Positions 26,101-41,100 of a DNA stretch of 64,000 bases are shown here, one piece after another (the first letter of the stretch is position 1; every line of letters starts with the position of its first letter). The notes beneath the pieces are model-generated. The model ran no database searches. It was given only the letters and a program-made list of their open reading frames with translations, and was not told where the DNA came from. The translations under genes and the position numbers were made by a program. This DNA comes from Bolinopsis microptera. Taxonomy: Eukaryota; Ctenophora; Tentaculata; Lobata; Bolinopsidae. The DNA is taken from contig NC_087072.1 of NCBI RefSeq assembly GCF_026151205.1, positions 2,995,375-3,059,374 on the forward strand, given 5' to 3'.

Positions 26101-29100
26101 GCGTGGTCCACAAGAGGAATGCTCTACTTTACACTGTCCTGGCAACTAAACTCATGTACTTGTTCTTCTCTGTGGGTATAATGTACGGGACAGAGAAGAT
26201 GTTTAAAGTTGGTAGTTTTATAACTTATGGTATAGACTGGGTGGGCTCCTCAGCTCCTAACGATTCAGTCTCAACCCTCCCCCAAGACAAACTCTTCCCC
26301 AAGATGGTGGCATGTGAGATTAAGAGATGGGGTCCTAGTGGTATAGACCTCACACGAGGATGTGTATATTAACACAGAACGTTTGTAACTCCTACTTATT
26401 CCTAGTGTTCTGGATAGTTCTGGTGATCACTATATCAGGGAATGCTATCGGTCTGAGTATCACTATTTTAAGAACAGTGTACGTAAAGGCGGGATATCAT
26501 AACCTCATCTCCTACACTCTGAACCATGATCCGTACGTTGAGAAGTTATATAACAGTGTGGGACCATCAGGTCGGATAGTACTGTTACAACTAGCACAGA
26601 ACTTGCACCCCAACACCTTTGAGAGACTTATTAGAAGATACAGGTGGCTTAAAAAATATGAGCATGTTGAATATAATGGACACTTGAAAAGTTCGTAAGA
26701 AATAGTGTCTTTAAAAAGACAGGAATGTTTTTAAAGACATGGTAGATTTGATGCTGACAGTGTTTCTGTTGATTTATTTAAATCTATTTTTAATTAATCA
26801 TTAACCTAATATCGTGATCATTATGTAAGCGTGGGAAGTATTTGTTAATTCTAATTTATTTGTTAATATCAAATTCAATTATCATTCACAGTTAAATCTC
26901 ACGAATGAAAACCAAGATAATTTGCAAATTGTTTCACTGTTATATTATAATAGGCCAAATATTTGCTAAATGTTCCGTGTACGAGTCAATCGTTGCAGAA
27001 AATTGATTTACAAAAAATATTTCACTATCGAAAAACTTAACGCCGCCTCCCCACCAGTAGTAAAGTCAATAAACTAAAAGTATTAAGTCAATAAACTAAA
27101 ATCTACCCAAACCTGGAGGGTATGATGTTTTGAACGTGTTGGAGAACTCTGAGTGGCTCCACAGGTATCCCTTTACCCTCAATGTTAGTAGGATCCAGCC
27201 CGTCGTCCCCGTACGTAAACTGTACGATTCCTCCCGTGCTGTTTCGTACTGTCTGATCGTACTGAACACACAGGTCCTCTATTGATTTAGTGAGACGGCG
27301 CTGCATGTACCCTGTCTCTGCTGTTTTTACTGCTGTGTCCACCAGTCCTTCTCTGCCTGCAGGAGAGTGTTATAGTAAACAGACCAATTATGTGTTTTAA
27401 TGGACTTTCACCCAGATCGAGTGAATTTCTGCTGTTTCTTAAGCCTTTGTAGAATTGTAAACGTAACATCGGTAGCGTGATTTCCCTGACTATTTAAGCG
27501 GTCTTAACAGCAATCACCATCTAACAAACTGCCTTCGCCTTCTAACAAACTGCCACCACAATTTAACGCGCTTAAATTTGATTCAGTCCCGCTTAACTTG
27601 GATGGATCCTTATGACCTTTATAAAGGACGCTTAAATAATAATTAATACAATGATGTTGCTATTGAATAGAAGCTCGTTTAAATCTGTACCACCAGTGCA
27701 GGAACACTTTGCTATTGAAATAATTTTGCCCGTCATGAATTCGGTAGCGTTGCCCTTTTTCGTAGCACAGAGAACAGCTGGAAAGAGGGGAAAGCGTCTG
27801 AGATGACAATTTGTAGGACTAAATCAGGGGTGATAGTGATTGTGGCTTTTAATTCCAGTATTGTTTCAGAAGATGATTATGATAATGATCAAGCTGAATC
27901 ATAGTTTACCTATTCCAACTTTTTATACTTTTACTGTTTTAGTTTGAATTATATCTATACTGAGACTATATTCTAATATAAATTAAACGGTCGGAACCAA
28001 GGATGTCAATTTTAGCAATATGATGTCAGTTTATTGGATATCATAGTTTATTGTACGACATAATACAAGATTCCTGTCCGAAACTTTTTATAATCGAGAC
28101 TAAAGGAAAAGCATTGAAAGCCTATATTATTCAAAAAACAAATCGAGTTAAATGAAACCCAATCTATTGTCAAAAAAGTAAAAACAAATTACAAATATCA
28201 TAACCGGACCATAATATCAAACAGTCAATAGAACTAGAAAACATGCTTTAAATAATCAATCTATGTCCGTATTGGAAATAAAGCTTCAAATTACACGAAG
28301 AGACTGCACGTGCACATTGTTTTGGCATCTCAGTGTTCAAAGTAAGGCATATCATCTCCACATTTAGTTACTCCGCAATACTCCCATCTCACCCAGAAGC
28401 TAGAAGTGTAGCACCAAGGAGAGTGAGTGTTCCCTGGGTCTGGGTTCCTACAGAGGTTGTGACTGCCCAGTCCGTAAGTAGCCACGTTGTGTGAACTTGG
28501 GTGGAACTCCGGGTGCACGTGCGGATAGTCCTTGTTCCATGCCTGGCACGCGACAACAGAACCTCCCTCTATTGTCACGTTGTTGGCAGATCCCCGGTAT
28601 CCTATACCGTCCCCTGCTGAGCACTTCACATCCCAGATACACTTGGGAATACCACAAGGGGACTTAGTTACCTTACCATCATTCACCACACAGTGGGGCC
28701 CCATCTCGTCACCGTCAGTGTTCCTGCAGAACGAATCACAGGGCTGGCCGAGGTGGTCTTTCGTTTGGTATCCAGCAAACTGCTGGCCATGTCCCTCAGT
28801 GTCCTTGTAGCAGAACACGTTGCCAATCATTGGTTCCAGGACAAGTTGATTCAGAGTGATGTCCAGGACTAGTCTGTCTCCCTGTTTGACGATGTGGTAC
28901 TCAGTGTACGGGTTTAGTGGCAGCCTAACTGCCCAATCTCCACTCAATGCCATCAGCACCACAGTTTTATCTCCTCCGACAGTGATATTCTTAAGATCTG
29001 TTAACTCAACAGCTCTATCTTTCCCGATCGTGTATTTTAGCAGTGGTCCCTGACAGTCCTCAGCTGACTTGGAACCCACGTTGTAAGTAGTGTAGGTTTT

Positions 29101-32100
29101 ACTGTCCCGACACTCCTTGCACGTGCTGCCCCCGGCGCGATCTTGATAGGATCCCTTGGCACATTGAGCACAATTAATTTGCCCAGTCTGGTCTTGGTAA
29201 GATCCTGCTTCACATTTTGTACAGTCGGCGCTACCTGGATCTGTTGAGAATGTACCAGGCTCACAGAGAGCGCATAAGTTAGAGCCAGGACCGGCAGCAC
29301 TTCCTGGAGAGCACTCAGTGCAGTTAACAGCTCCAGGCTCTGAAGAGAAGGAACCAGCAGGACAGTCGTCACAGGAGATAGCACCTGCATCTGCAGCATG
29401 TGTGCCAGCAGAGCAAGCCCCACAGGCTAGAGCACCTACATCGTCTGAAAAATAGCCTGGAGCACAAGGATCACACATAGCTGATCCGGCATCTTTAGCA
29501 GCTGATCCTGCGGCACAAGGATCACACGTAGCTGATCCGGCATCTTTAGCAGCTGATCCTGCGGCACAAGGATCACACGTTGCTGATCCGGCATCTTTAG
29601 CAGCTGATCCTGCGGCACAAGGATCACACATAGCTGATCCCGCATCTTTAGCAGCTGATCCTGCGGCACAAGGATCACACGTTGCTGATCCGGCATCTTT
29701 AGCAGCTGATCCTGCGGCACAAGGATCACACGTAGCTGATCCGGCATCTTTAGCGGCAGAGCCTGGAGGACATAGGGTACAGTTTGCAGAGCCAGCATCA
29801 GAAGCAGCACTACCGGCAGCACACAGATCACATATCTCAGAGGCGGCCTCAGAAGAGAAGGATCCAGCTGAGCATGCAGAGCAGGCTGATGAACCAGACT
29901 TATCAGCAAAAGATCCAGGAGAGCAAGCGTCACACTCAGTAGAACCGTTGTTTCCAGCAGAATAACCAGGTAAACAGAGAGTGCAGTTTACAGAGCCAGC
30001 AGCAGAAGAAATACTACCGGCAGCACACAGATCACAGATCACAGAGGCGGACTCGGATGAGAAGGATCCAGCTAAGCATGCAGAGCAGGCTGATGAACCA
30101 GACTTATCAGCAAAATTTCCAGGAGAGCAAGCATCACATACAGTGGAACCGTTATTTCCAGCAGAATAACCAGGCTCACAAGAGTCACACTCAACTGATC
30201 CGGTGCTGTTAACAGCAGACCCTGGTGAGCAGAGTGTGCAGCCTTTGGAGCCAGCTTTGTCAGCATAGCTACCAGCAGCACAAAGAGTACAGGTCTCAGA
30301 CCCTTTACCAACAGAGAAGGATCCAGCAGCACAGTCCGCACAAGAAGTCTGGTTACTAAGAGGGTTAGATGTTCCAGCATCACATTTTGTGCACTTTGTA
30401 GCATTGACACTTGAACTAAAGGTTCCTGGAGGACAGGCAACACAGGAACCATCCTTCTTTTGTCTCTCCCCTGGAACACAGGTCGGGTCATCTGTGGGGA
30501 TTTTCAGTTCCTTCCAGACCTTGTTGATGAGTTCCTCCCAATACGATGCTGGGTTAATTTCATCCTCTCTAGTGATGGACACCGCTCCTGCTAGCAGACA
30601 GAGCACACTCAAGCTACAGAAGAGGACCAGGGATCTCATACCTTCAGATAATAGGAGAGTTAGAACTTCTATAACAATTTACACAGACAAGTATTGAAAG
30701 GAAAATCGAGGAACATAACATATACAAATTACAAAATTGAACAAGGACTTATGTCACATAAGGGTCTTATGCTCTTATGTCACATATGGGTGACATAGCC
30801 ATGCAAGTCAGAATAATAAATGTAACAAATGTGTTAGTGAATTTAGGTAAAGCTCGCTGAAGAGATTCATCATATTATCATGTAAGCGGTAACGACAAGC
30901 AGAGAAGTCAAGTGGCAGGACGGTCAAGCTTAGAGAAATTTAACAGTTCATAAAATTATATGACAAACGCAACCACGAGACCGCTGACCGCAGTGAAGTA
31001 TGAGCTCTAAAAATACACCTTATCAGACTCAGTGAAGAGAGTCACAAGATCACCGAGCTGTAATAGAATATCCTACTTTATAAACAGCTCACTCTCTAGA
31101 ATCACGTACTGTGGGTCTGGCACCCTTAGTACCACTGCGGTACCTTCTAATACAATCAACTTATCAACTCTCAGCTATCACAAAATAAGGAACTTAAAGA
31201 ATTTAGCTGCATGATCTCATGTGATGTTTAAAGTAACATGTAAAACATTTATATCGAGCATGGTGATGTCAAGGTAGTTAATACAGGCCTGTGGCCTCTG
31301 GTCGGACCCTGGTCCTACTCAAAACACAAATCCGGATAGAAAAACGGTTTCTCTAAAACTTTGTAAAGTATAAGTTTTCTGAAAGAAGGAGGCTGGTAAA
31401 AGGCCAGAGTATATGATATAGTGTAGATTATGACAGTGATTCAAACTTTAATCGCTATTATATCCTCCTCGACTTTTAATATCATTATAACAATTGCAAT
31501 TGTCTAATAGTGTGTTATTTATTTACTAATAAAACAATGAAGTGGATTATAATATTATTAAAACAATTCAATTGAAATCATTATGATAAAGATAGCATCT
31601 GGGAATAAATTAAAATTCGGTACCAATCATTTTGCAAATCAAAGATATAAAAAAAGGACGCAATAAAAAATTAGGTTGATAACTCCATCCAGTGGGTCGC
31701 GGGTACATATCACGTGATATTATTGTCATGGCAACCATAAAATAGAGCTGTCTCTAAGCTACAGTATCAACTCAATCTATCCACAGTATAGGACAATACT
31801 GACTCTCAATGCTTAAAATAAGTCCTGACTCTTAATGCTCGAAATAAGGTATGTCGGCAGTACATTGGGGCACGTCACAGTAGTCCCACCTAACCCAAGA
31901 GCTGTTGGAGTAGCACCAGGGACCTTTAGTAGTGACCTGTGGGTCTGGGTTCCTGCAGTAGTTGTGTTTCCCCAGTCCGTAGATCTCCTTATTTTTAGAG
32001 GTTGGGTGGAAGTCTGAGTGGTGGTGAGGATAGTTGCTGTTCCAACTCTGGCACGCTATTTTCACTCCAGCCTCTGTCAATGAGTTCACATTTCCCCTGT

Positions 32101-35100
32101 ACTCTACTCCTAGACCAGCAGAACACTTGACGTCCCACACACATTTGGGAATACCACAAGGAGAGGGAAGGTAGGCATGTCCAGCAACTTCACAGTGAGG
32201 TCCAATGTCTTCTCCGTCGTAGTTCCTGCACTGGGTCCTGCACTGACGGCCCAGGTAGTCCTTGGTTTGGTATCCGCTAAATCTCTGACCATGTCCCTCC
32301 GTGTCTTTGTAGCAGAACATATTTGTTATCAGCGGTTCAATGTGCAGACTCTTGTGCTCTACTCCGTTAAGATAGATCTTCTTTCCCTGCTTCACAATGT
32401 GATAATCAGTATAATGATGCTCTGGAATCCTGATGAACCAGTCTCCGCTCACAGCATGGAACTCAATCTCACTCTCATGCTTACTAACATCAATAGTCTT
32501 AACATCAGTCAGCTCATGAACACTATCACTCCTCAGAGCGTATCTGATAAGGGGACCATGACAGTCGTCAGATGATGTGGCGCCAGTGTGGTATGTGGTG
32601 TAGGTGTTTTTATCACGACATGCCGTGCAGCTTAAACTGCCTTTGTCGTGCTGGTAGGTTCCTTTAGCACACAGGTTGCACTTTTTCTGTCCCTCCTTGT
32701 CTTGATAGGAGCCTGAATTGCACGCAGCACAGTGAGTGGAACCAGTACCCGGAGCCACACTCCCAGAGGAGCAGAGAGAGCAAACAGCAGTTCCTGGTTT
32801 GGAGGAGAAGGACCCAGCTGAGCACTTGGAGCAGGATATTGAGCCGATATTATCAGCGAAGGAGCCGGGGGAACACGCGTCACATTTGATGGAGCCTTTC
32901 TTTCCAGCAGAAGAACCAGGTTTACATTTGTCACATGATAATGCACCGGTTTTGTCACTGAAGCTTCCAGCCGAGCATGATGAGCAAGATGTCTGGTTAG
33001 TGGAGGGGTTGAATGTGCCGGCAGCACATGATGAGCAGCTTGTAGCGTTCACATCAGGACTGAAGGTGCCTGCTGGACATGCAACACACGTGTCATTAAC
33101 AGTCCTATACTCACCAGGGAAACAGGAGTCACCCAGACATTGCACTTGGTGACTGTCTGGATGTGTTCCTGATCCACACTCAGTGCAGTTCACTGAACCA
33201 GATTTACTAACTGAGCCAGAGCTGCAAGCAGCGCAGGCTACACTTCCGGTGGTGTTTGCAAATGTTCCTCCAGCACAGTCAGCACAAGAACTAGAGCCGT
33301 TCTTTCCCGCAAAATGTCCTGGAGAACAGAGAGTACAGTTAACAGAGCCAGCACCAGAAGAAGCACTTCCCGCAGCACACAGATCACAGATCACAGAGGC
33401 AGACTTATCAGCAAAGGAACCAGCAGAGCACACAGCACATTCAGTGGAGCCATTATTTCCAGCAAAATGACCAGGTTTGCAGCTATCACATGACAGAGAT
33501 CCGTTTTTAGCACTGAAGCTTCCAGGAGAGCATGCTGCACAGGAAGTTTGGTTTGTAGAGGGGTTGAATGAGCCAGGAGCACACATTGAACAACTTGTAG
33601 CGTTCACATCAGCATTGAAAGTACCTGCTGGACAGGCGACACAGGTACCATTCTCAGTTTTATATTCACCAGGGAAACAGGAGTTACCCAGACAATGTAC
33701 TTGATGACTATCAGGGTGAGTTCCTGGATCACACTGACTGCAGTTTACTGAACCGGCTTTACTAACTGAGCCAGAGCTGCAAGCAGCGCAGGCTTCACTT
33801 CCGGTGGTGTTTGCAAATGTTCCTCCAGCACAGTCAGCACAAGAACTAGAGCCGTTCTTTCCAGCAAAATGTCCTGGAGAACAGAGGGTACAGTTAACAG
33901 AGCCAGCACCAGAAGAAGCACTTCCAGCAGCACACAGATCACAGATCACAGAGGCAGACTTATCAGCAAAGGATCCAGCAGAGCATGCAGAGCAGGCTAA
34001 TGAACCATACTTGTCAGCAAAAGATCCAGGAGAGCAAGCGTCACACTCGATGGAACCGTTATTTCCAGCAGAATGGCCAGGTTCACAAGAGGCACACTTT
34101 ACTGATCCGGTGCTGTTTACAGCAGAGCCTGGAGCACATAGGTTACAGACAGTGGACCCGGCTTTGTCAGCATAGCTACCAGCGGCACAAAGTGAACAGT
34201 TCACAGACCCTTTACCATCAGAGAAGGATCCAGCAGCACAGTCTGCACATGAAGTCTGGTTACTAAGAGGGTTGGATGTTCCAGCAGCACAACTGGAGCA
34301 GCTTGTAGCATTGACACTTGAACTAAAGTTCCTGGAGGACAGGCAACACAGGAACCATCCTCTGTTCTCTTCTCGCCTGGAACACAAGTATCAGTTAAAC
34401 ACTGTGCCTTGTGACTGTCTGGGTGAGTCCCTGGACCACAAGCTGTGCAGTTAGATGCTCCTGCTCCACTCACTGTTCCAGCTGGACAAGAAGAGCACGT
34501 GTCGGTGGGTTTGACACTGAAGGTTCCTGGAGCACACTTCTCACACTCAGTATGGTTGGAGGCACTGTATTCCCCAGACTTACAAGCATCACAGTCAGCA
34601 GCAGCAGAATCTTCACTGATGTAACCAGCAGCACAAGCAGAACACGTGACAGAACCTGTGTGGTTAGCAAAGGTTCCCTCACTACACGGAGTACAGGTCT
34701 GTTGTCCAGGTTTGGAGTTGAAGTAACCGAGAGGACAGGGAGTACAGCTCTTCTGTCCGGCAAAACTGTACGACCCAGCAGCACAGGGTTCACATTCTTT
34801 AGTTTTGGTGTTGTAGAAGGTTCCGGCGGGACATGTGGGCCTGTCTACATTGTGGTCACCCCACTCGTTTAGTAGGTTGTTGAGGGACCTCTCCTAGACC
34901 CAGTCTCTGCTCCTTACTATCAACACTGTTTCCAGGGAGGTACGCAGATTCTCCCAGTAGTAGGAGGGCTACAAACAAACAGAGCTTCAACATCCTGCTG
35001 GTGGAGTTATCAAGAGATTAGACTCTGTTAAATTATACTGGTAACATTTTCACTGGCTTTTTAATGTGCTCAGATGAAAAACAAAACTTACGGTAAAAGA

Positions 35101-38100
35101 AACAATTGCGAAATAAAGAAATAAAGGAAGGTTACAATATTAGTATCTAGATAATTATTGAATAATCCCAATATTACTTTTAAAATAAAATGTTAAATAC
35201 AGTACTAGAGATCAAAGATAAATTGATAGATCAAAGATAATGAAATTCGGGAAATATTGATTCTTGATAATAAAATATATCGCATTAAAAAGTCATTAAG
35301 CTGATAACGATGGCCTCAGATAAAATATAGCGAGCACACAAAATCTTACTGATTATCTAAAAATAATCCACTGAGTTCGAGATTTGATTAACCCTATTAT
35401 ATATATAATACAGAGAAATGAAATCACTACGAGATTGATTTACATGTCCGGTTGAATATGATTTCTTGGCCCGAATCAATTTCAGACTAAGATGCTACCA
35501 AATATGAAAGTAAAGTTAATATGTAAAGTTTCGTCCCTAGAGTTTGGAGATCTAGCATGCACATCCATAAAGCAAACGTGACATTGATGCAAGCAAGCAA
35601 AATTGCAGTATTATAAAAGATGTATCACAAGACAGTTATTTGAATGAGTTAACCTTTCTATCACCTGACTTCCTGTTATCACTACAACTTTAGATTCGAT
35701 TAAAACCAGAGAACCTCTCATAATATACCGTGACAGAAGGGACACAGTTAACAATTATCTAAAAACCTCGTACGAACTACGGTCCAGTTATATTTAGAAC
35801 CACGTACGTTAAGTCTGCATAAAATATAAAATATAGTTGGAATAAATGAGATGACAAAGAATAGACCTGTAGTTTCATTGCTTCATTAAGCAATATTGAC
35901 AGTTGACCCTCGACCTCTTGCTAGAAACATTTTTTGCCCAAAATATTTGCGCTAGATATCTAATCAGGTAAAACTTCAGTTAAAACTTCCGGAGAAAGGT
36001 ACAGATCAAATACTCAGGTAGGCTAGGCTAGAGTGCAATTACTAAGAAATAAAAACCAAATTCTAAGAAACCACAAACCTCCCATAGTATGAAAGAAGAA
36101 CTCAGTAGGAGTTAGACCGGAGTAGAAACTGTTAGCCACGAACCCCTTAGCATCAGGAATCACACTGTTTCGAGGGAAGTGGGGCAAGGACCGAGCTTCA
36201 AACCCATCTGGGGTCCGTTTACCGTTTATAGCTTGCTGTCCAACACATGCTATCATCTGGTGGAGGGGGAGGTAAGGGTTAAATGTGTTTTACAATGTGT
36301 TTTACAATGTGTTTTACAATGTGTTTTACAATGTGGTTTTATTTTTACAATAACGCTGTTCAAAAGGTGGGGTTTTCTTCTCAAACAATGAAGTTAAATT
36401 ACAAGTATTGCAAGTACCTGCGAAATGTTGATGTTGCTACCCTTACTCCCACACAGAGCCATGATCATGGGGGCGTTTGTTTTATCTAACTCTGACAAAC
36501 ACGCTTTACCAGCATGCTCTCGTATCACCTGTACAAGTTAATTATCAGCACAGTACTTACAAATGAGGCAATGCAAGTTCATTATTAGCACAGTACTTAC
36601 AAATGAGGCAATACAAGTTCATTATTAGCACAGTACTTACAAATGAGGCAATACAAGTTCATTATTAGCACAGTACTTACAAATGAGGCAATACAAGTTC
36701 ATTATTAGCACAGTACTTACAAATGAGGCAATACAAGTTCATTATTAGCACAGTACTTACAAATGAGGCAATACAAGTTCATTATTAGCACAGTACTTAC
36801 AAATGAGGCAATACAAGTTCATTATTAGCACAGTACTTACAAATGAGGCAATACAAGTTCATTATTAGCACAGTACTTACAAATGAGGCAATACAAGTTC
36901 ATTATTAGCACAGTACTTACAAATGAGGCAATACAAGTTCATTATTAGCACAGTTCTTCAGTTAAGGTATTACAGAATATGAGGTAGATTGAGACGGTCA
37001 CACGAATATCTCCGAAATATACCACAACCAATAGTACTCACAGACGATCACACGAATATCTCCGAAATATACCACAACCAATAGTACTCACAGACGATCA
37101 CACGAATATCTCCGAAATATACCACAACCAATAGTACTCACAGACGATCACACGAATATCTCCGAAATATACCACAACCAATAGTACTCACAGACGATCA
37201 CACGAATATCTCCGAAATATACCACAACCAATAGTACTCACAGACGCTCACACGAATATCTCCGAAATATACCACAACCAATAGTACTCACACGAATATC
37301 TCCGAAATATACCACAACCAATAGTACTCACAGATAGTTCCCTGAGGATGACAGCCTCCAGTGTCTCTGATGCTGTGCACCCAGGCTGTGTTTCCAGTTT
37401 CCCCAGTTTAAAGTCCTCAATGTAACCGTCACACGCTGCGTAGCCCTCCTCTAGGAGACGCTGTTTAGCCTCGATCAGACCCTGTCCTGGTGTAACGTCT
37501 CCTATACCTATGCTGAACCTGGTCAGTATTATTATATCTTACTTATTATACTTTGGGTAGGAACAGTAAAGTGTATAGTAGTTATATTGAGTAGCTGATA
37601 TGATCGTTTAGATAGTGATCAGTATCTTACACTTTCAGTGAGATATTGAGTTCCTTCAAGACAAGTCATGGTCTTACGATTTTCTAGACGATCAATATAA
37701 ACGCTAATCATACAATCTTGATGTATCCTAACTTACAGCCATGAGCCATCATCTTACTCAATTTTTAGAAATATGTAATTCTGATAAGCTGTACAGCAAG
37801 ACGAACCCTCTATGAGATAAGAAAGTGGGTATGAGTCTAGCTAGACGTGACATAGCATCAGCACTAGCGTCAGGCCCGTAGTCCCTGAGGAGGATGTAGA
37901 ATATGTTGGACTTGCTGCCTCCCCCCAGTAAGGCCTTGTCCAGTGCTCCTGCCAGCAACTCACTGTTCTGGAAAGGTTCGGCATGAGAGCAGAATTATAG
38001 CAGTAGTTGGGTAGTAAGTTACTATTATATTTAAATGGGCATTTTCGAAGCTATTTATAAGAAATAAAAGTTTTTTTCCAGTCGGTAAAGTAAAAAGGAG

Positions 38101-41100
38101 TCAGCAATAAGTAACTTACTCTTATTACGACAAATCCGTCTTTGTGACAGAGCTCCTCTCCCGAAGTATACTGTTTGTTCTTAGCTCTGTGGTTCAGCTT
38201 GATGGTATTGTCAGGCGATATGATAAGACCGAACACCTGCTTCCCTGTAATTTAATTAATTCACATATTTGCATATTTACAGATAAAGTCACATATCTCC
38301 TTATTCGGAGTTGTAACTTGAATAATATTATGGGTTATTAGCGTTATCATCCAAACCAAGCAGACAAATTATTGAAATACTTTCCATACAAATATAATGA
38401 ATATTCCAAATTATACTACTAAATATAATATTCCAAATTATACTACTAAATATAATAAAGATAACAGTTTCGGACCTGTCCACATTTTAACAGGTTTGAG
38501 GAGAGCTGGAGGAGGAAGGACCATCTTCAGAGTTATGTCCCTGCCAGCAACTACTGAACTGCAGATCTGCTCAATGTGGGACCTGTCCAGGAACACCTGA
38601 TAAAGAGAGAGGTTAGCTAGACTTACTACCAGGTGCCAAACCTGAATATTAGTTACTTATAGTAACCAATAGTAACCAATAGTTACCAATAGTTACCAAT
38701 AGTTAAAGAGAGAGGTTAGCTAGACTTACTACCAGGTGCCAATTGCCAAACCTGAATATTAGTTACTTATAGTTACCAATAGTAACCAATAGTTACCAAT
38801 AGTTACCAATAGTTACCAATAGTTAGTAGTTACCAATAGTTAAAGAGAGAGGTTAGCTAGACTTACTACCAGGTGCCAAACCTGAGCAGTGTTAATAAAA
38901 ACAATAATAGCTCCAGGATCCAGGTTATTATCAAAATGTCTAATATTCACAATGGAACTTACGTCCTTATGACTGAGAAGATAAGCTCCGGTAATAAAGT
39001 CCTGGATAGCAGCTATGAGCGGCTCCCCGTTTCTAGGTGTCGCTAGGTTAGCTTTAACTCCCATCAGAGCTTCTGCTTCCGCTCGGGCTTCCTGAAAATT
39101 GTAAAACTATGTTAATTGTATCCTTTTCAATCGTAGCTTGCGCCCCATTTACCGATAAAGTGCTGTATACAATTTGACTGTATTTATTTTTATTTCCCCA
39201 GTTCTCTGATAGGCTGATAAGAAGAATGCATGATCGTGTTGAAGTAGATTCTGCACAAACCTGAGTTTGAGGAAGATGAAGGTTCATCTCGTCTCCATCA
39301 AAGTCAGCATTATAAGGATTACAGACACACTCGTTAAACCGGAAGGTTCTGTGCGGCTTCACCACCGCATAGTGAGCCATCATGCTGACTTTGTGAAGAC
39401 TGGGCTGTCTGTTGAACAACACAACGTCCCCGTCCTTTAGATGTCGCTCTACTTTATCCCCTGGTTTCAGTAGTTTTGCTACTTCGTCCCTGTTTGCAAA
39501 CTTCAGGAACTTCTTTATGGACCCTTCTTTGTTTGCTTGGTAGAATTTGGCACCTGGCCAGCGGTCAGGCCCGTTTTTAATTAACTTTCTCAATTCGTTG
39601 ATATTCGCTTTTGTGACAACTTCTGGGAATGTCATTATCATTGCTACGTGCTTTGGGACAGCAACCTGGGATAGAAAAAGTTATAACAATGAGGGCCAGG
39701 GGGTAGTAAGAATAATTTCAAAGGCGCTATATACTGTAATAATAACTTCCATGATCAGGCTTCTCAGCTAGGTGCTTTGAAATGTATAATGCTAGAACAA
39801 TAACCATATGCATATATTACAAACTAATTGACGAATCTCATGTTGGATAATATTATGGTCAACCGTTTGAATCTTACCTCGTCAATCCTGAGATTAGGGT
39901 CGGGGGATATTACTGTTCTGGCTGAAAAGTTGACACGTTTTCCAGACAAATTACTTCTAAATCGGCCCTGTTTTCCCTTTAAACGTTGGTAAAAACATCT
40001 CGCAGGTTTCTTGGGGGCCATGTTGAGTGGAATCCCAGATGTTTCTGAGTTGATGTACAGAGCACATTGTATTTGGAGGTAATCCCACGTCTCCATTAGC
40101 TTCGATACCTGAAAGTTGTAAATTTAGTGGACCATTAAACCATTAAACGTCATAATCAGTATTAATTTGATTTACCAATTACCCTAGAAGAATAGTATTA
40201 TGTTTCAAGGAACGACCACTGAATGAAAGTAGTGTGAAATATTCTAAAAGAGGGGTTATTTTTGTAAACTTCGAAAATATGTTGCATTAGCAACATTTTT
40301 TCTCGCCTAATGAGACGGCCAAATGAAACATTAAGCCTACCAAAAAGTTTATATTTTCAACTACAAATCACTATTACATTTAATTTGAGTGGTACTTGAG
40401 CACCTCCCTAGAGAGATTTATGCTTAGATCCCAAGTTCATAGTGAAGTTGTTGATTTATGTAGATAATATCAATATATAGACCCCTAAAGAATAAAGTCT
40501 TGTGTTTGACATGAGGGAACAACAATCACGAATTAAAATAAGTATCTGACAGCGTTGTAGTTTTGTAAAAATCACTGATATGATTAACATTTTTAATTCA
40601 TTCGACTTCAACCTTCATCTTTCACGGTAATCGTGGCTAGGCCAGCTGCCAACTGCCAAGTTACCCATAGTTACTACTAGTTACCAATAGTTACCAATAG
40701 TTACCAATAGTTACCAATATAAATAGTTACCAATTGTTTCCAAATTTAGTTACCAATAGTTATCAATAGTTACCAATATAAATAGTTACCAATTGTTTCC
40801 AAATTTAGTTACTTATAGTTACCAATAGTTACCAATAGTTACCAATTGTTCCCGAATTTAGTTACTAATAGTTACCAATAGTTACCAATTGTTCCCGAAT
40901 TTAGTTACTAATAGTTACCAATAGTTACCAATAGTTACCAATTGTTCTCGAATTTAGTTACTAATAGTTACCAATAGTTACCAATAGTTACCACTAATTA
41001 CCTGAGTGCCACTCTGCATGTTTGTCTGAATAACATTGTTCAAGAACACGATCTCAGTTAGTTTAGTAGTTAGATCGTCCTCGTTAGTAGTAGAAGCGTC

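Noticed and set aside
26365-26385. 14-nt intron restoring the innexin frame
   Set aside because: Has GT and AG, but is far below any known animal intron size and would remove conserved residues; a 2-nt indel is simpler.
31833-34387. Start of kringle copy 2 at the first Met of its long frame (34387)
   Set aside because: The residues there come from the shifted frame of the Cys-rich repeats; the signal peptide at 34994 and comparison with copy 1 show the true 5' end.
36530-37331. CRISPR-like regularly spaced repeats
   Set aside because: Contiguous tandem units without variable spacers, in an animal intron; no cas genes.
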